A DNA stretch of 64,000 nt from the NCBI GenBank assembly GCA_963555705.1, contig OY743190.1, positions 20,157,491-20,221,490 on the forward strand. The letters run 5' to 3'. This document shows positions 1 to 10,711 of the stretch, one piece after another (positions within the stretch are counted from its first letter, which is position 1; each line of letters opens with the position of its first letter). This stretch comes from Ligustrum vulgare. Its lineage: Eukaryota; Streptophyta; Magnoliopsida; Lamiales; Oleaceae. The notes beneath the pieces were generated by a model. It made no database searches. It was not told the origin of the DNA and worked only from the letters and a program-made list of their open reading frames with translations. The position numbers and the translations under genes are program-made.

Positions 1-660
1 TTTCAAAGCCGATCTCGCAAAACTATACATCCAATCGACGATCGGAGACCAGATCTGAAACCACAGTGGAAAGACGATTCTCCGGAACCGGCGCATGTCG
101 ACGGAGGCGAACGGCACATCAGCGCGTGAAAACCACGCGCAGAGGTCGTCTTAGCGCGTGAGGGAGCGTGAGGCGTTTTTCGGCGACGGTGTCAAAAGAC
201 AGTTTGTTCATATCGACGTTTTTTATTTTTCTATGGTCTTACTTTTCTGTTTGGTGCAGTTTTGGACTTTTTCTGGTGGTCGAACGTGGGGGCTTCGTAA
301 AAACTATTTTTGAAGCAATTCCGGCAAGATTTTGAACTTTGGACCAAAAGTAAGTTTGTTCTAAATTAAATTTCAAACCTATTGACGATTTTGATTTACT
401 CATATGATAGATATATTAAAATATGAACGATTTTACCCTTGATGATACGTTAAAGTATATCAATCGTGATTTGACGAATTTGATTAATCATGATTATTGA
501 TCTAATGATAAGTGCTAATAGAATATATATTCTAAATCATTTAACACTATTATGTGATCAATATGATAAATTAAATGATTTAAAACAAGGTACCAGTAAT
601 ATAATAGTTGTCATGTCGTGATGTATTGAGTATAACTCATTATCGTAACAGACTGGACTA
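1..660. other. Left-edge stretch without a recognisable gene
   Basis: The first 330 bases are richer in G and C than the surroundings and then give way to AT-rich sequence. I see no reading frame of useful length and no LTR end. It may be the leader of the element whose tail and LTR end at 7082, but this is only suggested by position. Confidence 0.3.
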
Positions 661-731
661 TTATGAATACCTTGATTGAATTTGGAGATATGACTTGCTC
701 ATTTATGAAATGTAATTATTTCATCATGTTG

Positions 732-911
732 TTACCACCTATATGGTTGGTTTTATCAGCTTTAAATATACATATCACGTTACCACATATATGGTTGGTT
801 CTACAAGTTTCAAGCATATTACGTTACCACTTATATGGTTGGTTCTACACGTTTTAAGCATATCACATTACCACCTATATGGTTGGTTCTACTGATTTTA
901 AATATTTCTAC
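732..911 (+). repeat. Four tandem copies of a 44-48 bp repeat
   Basis: Units start at 732, 780, 824 and 868, each beginning TTACCAC followed by TATATGGTTGGTT. The first unit is 48 bp and the next two are 44 bp. Short open frames across it are by-products of the repeat. Such arrays are common in untranslated parts of plant retroelements. Confidence 0.8.
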
Positions 912-1179
912 TCATATAAATTTGATATATTGTTATTTGATATTTCAACAAATGGTAACAGAAGTTACCATTATCCGTATTGAAAGGGTAGATGAAAATA
1001 AATTATTCAACAAGAAAAATGTTGATGTATGATAAGATAATATCAACTAATCTCATCAGTAGTATGAGATAAATATTATATGATTGTGATAAACAGTTTT
1101 GATCAAAGTTCTTGCACAAGCACTTATGTACTCCAGAAGAAGTACATATTTATTCCAGAAGAAGTAAAGATTATCATCT

Positions 1180-1502
1180 AAAATATACTGAAATGATATT
1201 ATTATTATTGCTCCTGAAGAATCATAAACGAGTAATACTAAAAAGAGATACATGCAAAACACAAAAAGGGGGGAAACATTTATGATCCTCAAAAATAGAG
1301 GTGTGTATCAAGAGTAATAATACCCCGTACTCTACCACCCCTAATTTTTTTTTTTTGTCTCAAGAGTAAAGAATACTCCGTACTTCACCACTTCTAATCC
1401 TTTTGAGGTTCACAAGATTAAGTTCAAATACTCATCAATATTAAAGGTATGTCTTAAAAGTAAGAATACTCCGTACTCTACCACCCACAATATCTTGGAG
1501 AT
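1180..1502 (-). repeat. LOG-copy 3' flank with three diverged repeats
   Basis: On the minus strand this directly follows the LOG stop codon. It holds three copies of a motif reading GTACGGAGTATTCTTACT or close to it (plus-strand copies near 1323, 1376 and 1467), each preceded by a GGTGGTAG-like sequence. The same tract with the same motif follows the LOG copy in E6 (58093-58320). That makes it most likely the transcribed 3' untranslated region of the parent gene, carried along with the coding part. Similarity to E6 seems to run to about 1180. Confidence 0.6.
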
Positions 1503-1865
1503 TCACAAGGATAAATTTACATTAATCGGACTCCATTTTCGCTTGGTACCCCTTCCTTGCGACCAATCTATCTTAACTCCTGCTGGATCTTGTATTGGAA
1601 CATATAATTGTAACTTTTCCAGCAGTTCATCGATAGTGGGAGCAGAAATAAGGATCCTCCTAAAAAATGGAGAGATGAATCCCTATTCCACAGCATAATC
1701 AAGAAATGTTAGTAAACCATTGAAGAAGTTGTTAACATTTAAAAGCCCAATAGGCTTAGTATGGAGACCCAGTTGAGCCCATGAGGTAATATTAAAGATT
1801 TCCTCTAACGTACCAAAACCTCCAGGCATGGCAATGAAGGCATCAGAACCATATAACATGCAAGT
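1503..1865 (-). pseudogene. LOG-like phosphoribohydrolase copy, C-terminal part
   Basis: LOG proteins release active cytokinin from cytokinin riboside 5'-monophosphate. This is the C-terminal half of such a protein. It starts at [16 protein letters not shown], which contains the family's PGGxGTxxE catalytic motif, and continues through [12 protein letters not shown] to a TGA at 1503-1505. One nonsense codon (TAG, plus-strand 1683-1685) stands where the E6 copy has glutamine (AVEQGFI there, AVE-stop-GFI here). The frame runs without introns and joins the N-terminal part at 3289-3572 once the inserted LTR and one copy of its CAAGT duplication are removed. LOG genes normally have several introns, so a cDNA-derived copy is likely. 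Non-functional as it stands. Confidence 0.85.
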
Positions 1866-3288
1866 TGATAAGTGTGATATTTACGTTTATTTTATGCACT
1901 TATACCCTTGAATATGCCATAATGTGATTCTATCTAAGTATTATTAATGCATTTTATATTTTATGTTGTATAGATCATAAAAGAAGATAAAAGAAGAAAA
2001 AAGGACCAAAATGCACTCCAAACTGAAGTTTGGGACCTTGGGTACAAGATGTTTACGGCCGCAATGCAAAACATTCACGGCCGTAAAAGTGTTGTTGAAG
2101 CAAAAAGAAAATCAGCAGAAACACCTTTACGGCCGTAAGACATATCCTTACGGCCGTAACCTTCTAAAAGAAAAAAATTGCAGAAACATAGTTACGGCCG
2201 TAAATCAGAAGTCACGGCCGTAACTTCAATTTTTGAGAAATATGCAGAAACCCCTTTACGGCCGTAACTGTCCAGTCAAAAATTTCCATAATTTACATCT
2301 TTCCATAATTTTGGGATTTCTTGATCCCAAAGTAGGACACGAAATTGAGGCTATAAAAAGGGGTTCTCATGACAGAAAAAGGGAGATTATTATTATTTTG
2401 AAAGAGGCGCGGCTTGCTTGAAGATTGGAAGAAATTAAGCAACTCGAGAAGGTGAATCAAGAAAGCAAATTCTAGAATTCTTCATGACTATGCTCGGCTA
2501 AGCTTCCATACCTAGTTCGAATGGGAAGTTGTATTTCATATCAATTTGTTATTACTTTTCCAAACTAGTAGCGTAGTTCTAATTTCTTTATTTTGATTTG
2601 TTGGATTCTTTTATGCGATTTGAACTCAATCAATGCAATTCTTTAATTGATTAAGGCCTTGTCATTTAATTTGTTGTATTGATATTTGCTAATTTGAACG
2701 ATTGGATCTGTAACCGTCTTGTTGTTCAAACCCTAGTAGAAAGTGGAAATTTAATAATTTTCATAGAGAATTCCAACTTATGTTAATTGTCACGAGCTTG
2801 TGTGATTGATAATCTAATTCATCCTAATTCTTCTCAACCAATATATAGTTGTTGTCTTAAATCTAAAGAGCTTGTTTTAGGTTATTCAATGGCTAATGTT
2901 TGATTAGAGAGCTTATTCTAATTAAATGCAATTAAGGGAGAATAGGAATAGTTAGAGCTTATTAACTATTTACGAGTGATAAATCAAAGAGGGAAATTGA
3001 ACACGCGTTACTTGGAAAGTGATAACATTGAGATAGAATACAACTGAACCTGAGAACTAGGCTTTGCAAATAATTGACTTTTATTTTATCTAATTTATGT
3101 TTTTATTTTAGTTTCACGTCATTTACAAACAACTCAAAACAAAACCCCCTTTTACGATTCTAATTGACAAAGCACTATTTTAGTTCCGTTCCTCGTGGAA
3201 TCGACCCTTACTCTCACTACTACATTATTAATTAATATTTAGCAAGTAAGGAATTATTTATTATTTTGGTGCATTGCGACACGCATCA
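1866..3288 (+). mobile_element. Solo LTR, same family as E5 LTR
   Basis: It starts TGATAAGTG and ends CGCATCA, flanked by a perfect 5-bp duplication CAAGT (1861-1865 and 3289-3293). The 1423 bp match the 1424-bp left LTR of E5 (48952-50375) in reverse orientation: same ends, same internal palindrome cluster. No internal region remains, so the element was lost by LTR-LTR recombination. It interrupts the LOG copy, so it arrived later. Confidence 0.93.
2053..2267. repeat. Cluster of seven TTACGGCCGTAA-type palindromes
   Basis: Seven copies of the 12-bp palindrome or one-base variants start at 2053, 2075, 2127, 2148, 2192, 2212 and 2256, grouped as pairs about 20 bp apart. CAGAAA sequences lie between the pairs. 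The same cluster is in the E5 left LTR (49974-50186) and, in related form, in the LTRs of the X element. Function unknown. Confidence 0.9.
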
Positions 3289-3572
3289 CAAGTTATGTGT
3301 TCATGGATAGATAACATCTGTACTTCATGCCCTCGTGTTTTGCCTGCGATATCAGCTAAAGGAACGGGTATATCACCTATCACTCTTGCTTTTTCTGCTT
3401 GAGCGGATTGTGAAACACAACCTATCAATTCACTGCTGCCCCCTCCATTTACTAGATTGATACCTCTCTCTCCCAACTTCTTCCCTAAAAGCACTGATAC
3501 TTCTAGATATTCAAAGCCTCTCTCTAGATACTTCCAGATAGTTTTGATCTGTCGAAATTTTGATCCTTCCAT
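3289..3572 (-). pseudogene. LOG-like phosphoribohydrolase copy, N-terminal part
   Basis: The minus-strand frame opens with MEGSKFR, as many LOG proteins do. It continues through LGKKLGERGINLVNGGGS, the phosphate-binding GGGS region of the family, then VSQSA, VIGDIP and the stretch leading to the catalytic exon. Residues about 8-30 do not resemble the usual cysteine-containing first strand, so that part looks frame-shifted or diverged. The frame continues into 1865-1503 across the inserted LTR, which would give roughly a 215-residue protein, about family length. No introns are visible. Pseudogene because of the insertion and a nonsense codon downstream. Confidence 0.85.
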
Positions 3573-3934
3573 TTTTTAAGTGTATAAGGAAGGAAAACTT
3601 ACAGAAATTTTTATTTTGGGATGCATTAAACTGCGAAATTACTTGGCTTTTTAAATTTGAAAATATTCACTATTTACTGCTCTTCTTTTGAAAAAGTTAC
3701 TATTTACTTTTGACTAAATGACACCACTTTTGATATTGTCTCTGACAACATATATTTTGCTCCATAATGGATAATCTTTCGGTGATCTCTCAGATACCCT
3801 CTGTTAATACGCAAAAAATGAAAATACAAAATACTTTGTTAAAACATATACACTATACTGATTTACCTTGTATCAATGTTGAGTACCAAAAAAATCATTG
3901 TTTATAACATCCTGATAAACAGGATCTTTTGCTA
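3573..3934. other. Spacer between LOG copy and the unrecognised gene
   Basis: An AT-rich 362-bp spacer. No reading frame or element end is seen. In E6 the corresponding region is missing altogether, because the two gene pieces are joined directly there. Confidence 0.5.
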
Positions 3935-4459
3935 TTATATTTTTGAGACTATAACGATCTTTATCACTGATGAATTTAGCCCATAAAGATGCTCACGCTG
4001 CACATATCCACAATGGTGCGTCTCAAGAGTCAATCGGATATCATCCAATGACTCCTTACTCAGTCCACCCTTAATGAAGTCTATCTTATCATCTCGATTT
4101 ATGGATGAATATCCTATTGACTTACAATGGGTATTACATGTCCATCGAACACATTTGTAACAACCTTTCAATCTTTTTGCTCTTCGCTTCTTTGCAAAAG
4201 TACTCTTACCTAAGCCAAACATGTCCTTAGAAAATGAATCTGGTAATTCACCAGCTAAACGAAATTTTGCTTCGATGAACCAACAAACATCTTCTGGGAT
4301 ACCTTGATCCATCAGCAGCCTCAATCTTTCGAGTCGAACTTGGTAAATCTTTTTCAAAACATTTATCGGAAGATTTGAGTAGTATTTGCGAATATTTGAT
4401 AATATAACATCCATTTTGATGGATCTGATCTTCTCCCTAAGTGATCTATTTAAATGCAT
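3935..4459 (-). CDS. Unrecognised 174-residue protein (possibly a gene-fragment copy)
   Basis: An uninterrupted minus-strand frame of 174 codons. I do not recognise the family. It has a basic helical N-terminal part (IRKYYSNLPINVLKKIYQ, then RLERLRLLMDQGIPEDVCWF). A basic, cysteine/histidine-rich middle follows (FAKKRRAKRLKGCYKC, then RWTCNTHC), which could bind zinc or nucleic acid, and then an acidic C-terminal third with THHCGY. A homologous first 37 residues occur in E6 (57650-57763), with matching upstream sequence, so it comes from a real host gene. It lies on the same strand as, and upstream of, the LOG copy. The downstream methionine at residue 16 matches the E6 start and may be the true start. 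Whether it is expressed cannot be told. Confidence 0.55.
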   Translation of the reverse strand: MHLNRSLREKIRSIKMDVILSNIRKYYSNLPINVLKKIYQVRLERLRLLMDQGIPEDVCWFIEAKFRLAGELPDSFSKDMFGLGKSTFAKKRRAKRLKGCYKCVRWTCNTHCKSIGYSSINRDDKIDFIKGGLSKESLDDIRLTLETHHCGYVQREHLYGLNSSVIKIVIVSKI

Positions 4460-4555
4460 TATTTAACACATAAAATAGCGGTGGCTCCGCATGCCATTGA
4501 TTCCACCAAGAAAAGGGAAAAGATTTGTAGTCAAAAGAAGGGGACAAGGATCATT

Positions 4556-6390
4556 TTATTAAGATTTCGGTCTAATCATCTTTTTATATATAATAATTTA
4601 AGGTATATTGATTTATAAACTCGAACAAGTAAATATTGTATTGAACCATAAGTTCGTACGTAAAAGTGAAACATGTATAAAGTATGAACCCGAAGTTCAT
4701 AAGTGAAATATACATTGTATTGAACCAAAAGTTCAGCGATATTGTATTGAACCAAATATTTATGCATAGAAATGAAATAAAATCGTATTGAACCAGAAGT
4801 TCTATAATAAACTGTTAGATTATCAAAAGTTTCAAATTATTTTCTATGAGAATAACTTATTCAGAAATTGTTTATCATACAACAATGTCAAACAGGGATT
4901 AGCTCAAGAAGTTTTATAATTTGTAAAAGTGCGATATGTATACAATCCACCAAAGCGCACTTAGATACATGATTAAAATTATATCCCTAAAAGGATGACA
5001 TGTATTGTGGCATTTTAGCCGATTGATATAATATAAGATTTGTGAACATTATGAGAAAAACACGTCTGAAGCATAATTACGCCTAAGCGTAATGACAATC
5101 GATTCAAAAACAAATATCTCTTGAATAATTTAGATGATCCTTTTGAGACAAAATACTCATGGTGAGTAAAAGGGACATAGTTAAATGATAAGAGATTTAT
5201 GTACTGGATCTCTATATGTTGAGATGAAATGGAATCAAATACATACACAATTCTCTTGTGAAAATGAGGTTGGTGAAATTATAATACTTTAGCCAAATAT
5301 AAAACCCCAATGTAGGGATTATTGTTCAAGGACCTGAAGTCCAAATCCTTAAATGTATAAAGCCAGTAATTATTTGTACAAATGAAAAATATTACATAGT
5401 TGTAAAAGACGACTTGTTGCGCGCGAAATTTTTCATAGAACTGGCATGACATATGGTGGATAGACTATAGTCTAAATCACTAGCTTGAGCTCTTTGATAT
5501 ACCAATGAGTGAGATCAAAATGTATGATTCTCATCTCGGTACTTTGAGAGTATTCTTTGATGTACCAGTTGATCGCGGTACGTTGGGATTTCAAGTAAAA
5601 TGATTGTAGATTATATGTTGAAATTGATATATATTTCAATGATTGATTATACTTATACAAATAAGAAATTGTGGTTTATTAGATGTAAGAACATACATGT
5701 ATAATCACTAAAAGATTCAATATACCCAGAGTAGTATCACTATAGAATGATACAAATGACTCTATGATATATTATGTTGAAATCGAAATTGGAGTGTACT
5801 GTTTATGACATCTGGGAAATTGATTATTCACTAGAAGTGAATTTGAAAATGAATATTTTATTATTCACCAGAAGTGAATATGAAAATGAATATGTTTAAT
5901 TATTCACCAGAAGTGAATTCTAGATTTGATTATTCACTAGAAGTGAAAGATGCAATCGATAAATTAGTACAACATTGCTTAATACAGCATGTTATGACAT
6001 AGATATGAACGACTTATATAAAGCTCGTCATAAATGATATGTTTGGTGAAAATATTTCGAGATTGCATCAATATACTTGTGATATTCCATGAAAAGAATA
6101 AATACGTGTTGCACTCTTTTTCCCTTAGTTGATGTTTTGTCCCACAGGGTTTTCCTAGAAAAGTTTTTAATGAGGTAGCAGTTGAGGCGTATTAATGAGA
6201 ATAATGTACTCTTTTTCCCTTTGCTAAGGTTTTGTTCCACAGGGTTTTCCTAGAAAGGTTTTTGAGGCATTATCATAGCTATCGACAAGCTATAATTCAG
6301 CAACACATTATTGTACTGGAATGATATCAACAAATGAAAAAAATCATAGACATCTTATGAAGAATGTTATGATATCAGCTATACAAGGAG

Positions 6391-6469
<79 letters not shown>

Positions 6470-6882
6470 CAAAAGATGATATCAATGTTCGAGATGTTCA
6501 TGAATCCTCGATTGCATACTTCAGGGGGAGAATCATGCTGTACTCTTTTTCCTTCATCCAGGTTTTGTCCTACTAGATTTTCCTGACAAGGTTTTAACGA
6601 GGCAACGGCTGTACTCTTTTTTCGTGATTCAGATTTTATCCCACTGGGTTTTACTGACAAGGTTTTAACGAGACAGTACTTCAGAACTTCAAGTTTCAGT
6701 ACATAATTTGTTCTGCTTATCATTGGATGTTATTTGGAACATTAGATTCAATGATTCACAATGGCCAATATCAGGGAGAGCTTCTGTACTCTTTTTCCTT
6801 CGCTCAAGTTTTATCCCTCTGGGTTTTCTTAGTAAGGTTTTAATGAGGCAGGAAATTACGAAATAGGTCATTCAAGGGGGAG
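4556..6882 (+). mobile_element. Copia-type 3' tail with several repeat families
   Basis: No coding capacity. From 4610 to 4800 there are spaced copies of a GTATTGAACC...AAGTTC motif; from 5820 to 5945 copies of TTCACCAGAAGTGAA. Between 6110 and 6860 there are about five copies of a 70-90 bp unit: TACTCTTTTTCC, then GTTTTGTCCCAC, GGGTTTTCCT, and AAGGTTTTAA with GAGGCA. The last unit is characteristic of the non-coding tail of plant Ty1/copia elements between pol and the 3' LTR. The tract ends in a polypurine run (AAGGGGGAG, 6874-6882) directly before an LTR. No pol remains in this window. Confidence 0.7.
6394..6469. repeat. (TA)n microsatellite
   Basis: About 38 uninterrupted TA units within the copia-type tail. 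Confidence 0.97.
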
Positions 6883-7082
6883 TGTTATAAATTATATAAA
6901 TATGTGAATGACCAATTACCATTATATCCCTATAAACTTTACATATTACGATTGTGTCATTATCCACCCCTATAAATAGGGGCTTATATTTGTAATATTA
7001 AACACACCAAAATGAGAATTTATCTCTCATTCTCTCCATCTCTCTATCTCTTTCTTGTCATAATTTATATAGTTTTACAACA
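6883..7082 (+). mobile_element. Copia-type 3' LTR
   Basis: Begins TGTTATAAATTAT immediately after the polypurine run and ends TTTTACAACA. It contains a good TATA box, TATAAATAGG at 6971-6980, followed by the CT-rich leader typical of plant LTRs. The 5' LTR and the target duplication partner lie outside the window, so the right end is set from the TG...CA rule only. Confidence 0.65.
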
Positions 7083-8522
7083 AACATTTATTAATAAGCA
7101 TTTTTATTATAAATTCAGTTCATTTTAATCAGGTATTGTCCAATATTATATCAGTTTGGATGTTTTAATATATGTAAAGTTATTTTAAAACTACCAGAAA
7201 ATACCTAGGTGATCTTACTCACTCTGCAGTATTGAGAATTCTTTTCCATAGTGTATGACTAGACATGGTGATTTTACCCACTTTGCACAAGTGTGAACGT
7301 GTTTCCACGGTGTATGACCAGATTATCAGATTGTTAGAGATCTTTTGGACCTACTCCTATGTATATATAGGCTTTAGGCCGTGTACAAAGGTGCTTTAGC
7401 TTTTAGAGTAGTCTATGTGCATATGACACAGATTATCAGACTATCAATTTTGAGATTTTAATGACTTTACCTTGTAAATCAAGATTACTATATACATGAG
7501 TAAGGTTGTTCATTTGGTATATTTTGGTGTGATTTTAAGTATTATTACGGTTTATCAGATTTTGGATAACAAAATTCAATTTATTCAGTAAATAGAACAA
7601 ATTTCATCTTATAATATTATAAAATGACAGCTTATTCTGATTTTTCATGATATTAGATTACATATATTCTTTATACTTTACTTATTCTTAGAATAAAAGA
7701 ATAAATAATTTTATGATTCCAACATATTTCGGTCTTAAAAGGAATTTTTCTAATTTAAAATTTTCTTATGTTGTAATAGAATAAATGAGATTTTTTATTT
7801 TTATTTTATTTATTTATTGGTAAATATGTATGTATAAGAAATTTTTTTTTTTATTTTCGAGTTTCAACTTATTGAGTTACAAGCTCATATATTTTTTTCC
7901 ATATTTTCTTATATGATGCAAGTGACTTTGAGTTAAGAATTATTTGGAGTCTATTGATCTGCAAAGTCATGCCACAAATATAATGAGATTGTATGATTTA
8001 TTCGATTAAGTATCTAAGCATATGAGTTAATTGCATTTTCCTAGTTTTATATTCATTTGAGTTGTACTGTAAATTATATTAAAATGGTCGAGAGAGGATT
8101 AAATATAGTTTGATGATTATGTGTTGGTGAGATACAAAGTTTCCTATATTTTATAGAAGATAAATGTTTGAGAAATTCAATTACTTTTCGTGTGGTTTTA
8201 GTTAAATTTATAAAGGAAACTCTGTATTTTTATAAATTTATACTTGATCAAATATATGCGTGTTTGGCCCTCCCTTTATTTTGTGAATAATGTGGTTTTG
8301 AATATTATTTTTAGGAGAATGTGTGGTTAAATAATATTTGAAAAATAAAAAATAAATTTTGTTTTAAGAAATGGGTCCAAGCGAGGGCTATATAAAAAGA
8401 GATTTTAAAAGAAAAAAAAAGCCAATGTTGACTTGGTGGTAAGTCTAACATCTAGTTGACATCTGCAATCGACATATGTCATGTTCTAGATTTTGTAGGG
8501 CGATCTAGGACGGATCGTGACA
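7083..8522. mobile_element. Decayed LTR-like stretch
   Basis: No gene. The right end, GATCTAGGACGGATCGTGACA at about 8502-8522, and the repeated GTGTATGACCAGA / GATTTTACCCACTTTGCA motifs at 7200-7330 resemble gypsy LTR sequence. I could not find a convincing left end or target duplication. Could be a solo LTR or a truncated element. Confidence 0.35.
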
Positions 8523-8566
8523 CTATCAATCAAAAGTTAAAAAAAAGACGATTATTTGTTTATTAT

Positions 8567-8741
8567 GCCCTTGTTTGAGCCCCATTATTTCAATTTATAA
8601 TTTGGGTTTTAAAAATCTAATGGTTAAATAGTGGTTTGAAAAGTAAAAAAATTGTGAGCTTGACTTTTTTCGATGGTTGAAATTGATTACTGTAAAAAAA
8701 TTTGTAAAAATAATGATAAATAATGGGGCTCAAACAAGTGC
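8567..8741. mobile_element. Small MITE with 23-24 bp inverted repeats
   Basis: Terminal inverted repeats read GCCCTTGTTTGAGCCCC at the left and GCACTTGTTTGAGCCCC on the opposite strand at the right, both followed by ATTATTT. A TAT triplet flanks each end (8564-8566, 8742-8744), fitting a 3-bp duplication of PIF/Harbinger type. Total length is 175 bp, AT-rich and non-coding. Confidence 0.75.
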
Positions 8742-8900
8742 TATATAGCATTTTCGTTGTCATCTTATCTAGCATCGAACAAGTGAAAGCTAACAAGAAC
8801 AATCTCTTTGATACAACCAACCAATCGAAATAAGAAAAGTAATTAATTTAGAAATCAAGAACTGACACAGAAAACAAATTGTGAGGACACATTTAATATT

Positions 8901-9600
8901 TCACATAAGCATCACCATGAGAAAAGCAAATCCGATTGTAACTCCAATGGTCACACCAAACATGGTTGCTGAAGAAACAGTAGTACTATCAGGAAATGAT
9001 ACTGCGGGAGGAAGCGCAGTTGCAGAAGGAAATGTATTAGATAGTGGTGAAGGAAAGGGAGAGGAAACTGGAGAGACGAGAGAGAAAGTAGTGGCCAGAG
9101 TTTGTGGTGGTGATTGAGCAGCTGCGGGAGCCAATACAGAGGCTGCGATCGTGTTAATTTCAACCTTCATGCCGGCCAAGCAGTGTCCAGGAATTCCACA
9201 AATGAAGTATCTTTTGCCTGGATTAGTGAGAGGAACGACTGTCAAGCCACCAATGTAAGGAGGGTTCAGAGGGTTTCTTGTCACGCAAGAATCGTAGTCT
9301 GCCTTTGACACTTCGAGAAGATTATGGAATGTTGTATACTGGAAATCTGCATGTAAATATAGAAATCAACTATTAAAATGGATTCAAGTAGTCGAACCTA
9401 ACAAGCATACGAATTTATTCATACTTACACAAATTATCTCCAGGAGAAAATGTTTGAGATGAAGCCCATGTTTTGAGATCAGTGAATTGATCCCATCCTC
9501 CATTTGGACCTCCCACAGTGTGATTTTCTGGCTTAGCCATATAAATCAACATGGCTGTGATAGCCAAACTCAGTAATGCTCTATGCATTTTCTCTTTCAA
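8901..9600 (-). CDS. Phytocyanin (uclacyanin-like, GPI-anchored blue copper protein)
   Basis: Two exons on the minus strand, 9600-9429 and 9346-8901, with an 82-bp intron (GTAAGTAT donor, TGCAG acceptor). Spliced they give 205 residues. Residues 1-22 form a signal peptide. The plastocyanin-like domain follows, with NHTVGG and TWASSQTFSPGDNL, then YFQYTTFHN. Copper ligands are in place: His65, Cys107, His112 and Met117 (CGIPGHC then GMKV). Cys78 and Cys113 would form the usual disulfide. A Ser/Pro/Ala-rich linker and a hydrophobic tail (about 183-205) predict a GPI anchor. Members are cell-surface electron-transfer proteins of uncertain substrate. The axial Met favours the uclacyanin group over stellacyanins. 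A second start at residue 5 (MHRALL) is possible. It is the only intron-bearing host gene here that looks intact. Confidence 0.93.
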
Positions 9601-10706
9601 TTTCTTGGGATGGAATTATTTCTGAAGAAAGTTTAAGCTTCAATACAGGCTAATTCGGCTTCTGTGATTTGATTCTATGCAAAAGGGAGATATATATATA
9701 TATATACACACACACACAGACAGAGACAGCTGACTGGTATTCAGAATGGATTGGTTGATACAGGATTCAGTCGTGTTTGATTCTTGTACTTTTTGGGAAG
9801 AAATGGAGTTTTTCGAAGAATGTGTGGTGTAAATTGAGTTGAAAAGTAAAAAATTGTAAGTCAAAAAAAAAAAATGTGAGGTGTAGATTGAATACAATAG
9901 AAAAAAAAAATTAAAACCAAACAGGGCTATCCCAACATATCTGAAAACAAGAACTAATGAAAAACTTTAGTTGGAGACTTGGAGTTGCTGGTTTAGTTTC
10001 ACAGTTGGTGATTAAGATTGATTGACAGGGGGTTCAGTTATGCTTAATTTATCTTATTTTAGAAATGAGGATCTGTTGTTTTTTACTTTAGTGGGAGTTT
10101 CTGGCTTTGTTTCATAGTCGTTAGTGTTACTAATGATTTAATTTATTATTCTTTAAATTAAATTGTGACTTGGTACTAGTAAATTAAAAATGTATTTTCG
10201 ATTGAAATTGAAATTTTGAGTTATTTACCATTGTGTATCCAATAATATTGGTATAATCAAGGCTCGGATCAATTAGTAAGAGCACTATATATACACAATT
10301 GGATATGTGGAATGATAATATTAAAAAATCAAATATTACTAAAAAGTTCCACGATTATTTATATATATATATATAAACAGAGTTCCACATATTGTTTTCC
10401 TTTTTTATTTATTTGGCATTTTTCATTCAGCAACTATACTTTAGAAAAAGTAGAGTTCAAAATAAAAAAAATATACAAGGATAAAGTATGTACATAAAAA
10501 ATTAAAAACTACAAACTTTACACCATATAAAATAATTTATTCGCAACTTTATTACTTAATTAAATTATTAAAATAAATGGGGTGGTTAATTAAAAACAAT
10601 CACATGGAGATCACCTAATCAATATAACCAAATCAACAATTATAGCCAAACGTAATAAAAGAGCATAAATAGCATAAATGAAAGAAAGATAATTAGCCCA
10701 AAGTCC
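9601..10706. promoter_or_regulatory. Upstream region of the phytocyanin gene
   Basis: No gene. Reading from the phytocyanin start outwards, a TA/CA microsatellite (9690-9719) provides TATA-like sequence about 90-120 bp upstream of the ATG. Beyond about 9840 the sequence is AT-rich with several A-runs, and 10351-10376 holds another TA run. No conserved element could be fixed. Confidence 0.4.
9690..9719. repeat. (TA)n(CA)n microsatellite
   Basis: About eight TA units followed by about seven CA units, just upstream of the phytocyanin start. The length is likely to vary between individuals and could alter the promoter. Confidence 0.95.
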
Positions 10707-10711
10707 AGTCC

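Noticed and set aside
1495..1698. 67-codon plus-strand frame over the LOG copy (and 57897-58196 minus in E6)
   Set aside because: Both are exact antisense of LOG coding sequence.
6394..6723. 109-codon minus-strand frame ending in Ile-Tyr repeats
   Set aside because: The repeat part is the (TA)n microsatellite; the rest is copia tail read backwards.
7083..8522. Complete solo LTR ending at GTGACA (8522)
   Set aside because: No matching TG start with a CTATC target duplication could be found, so it is kept only as an LTR-like stretch.
8881..9311. Plus-strand frames at 8881-9117 and 9114-9308, and an alternative minus frame at 8951-9163
   Set aside because: They are shadows of the phytocyanin second exon, which has the copper ligands and correct splice sites.
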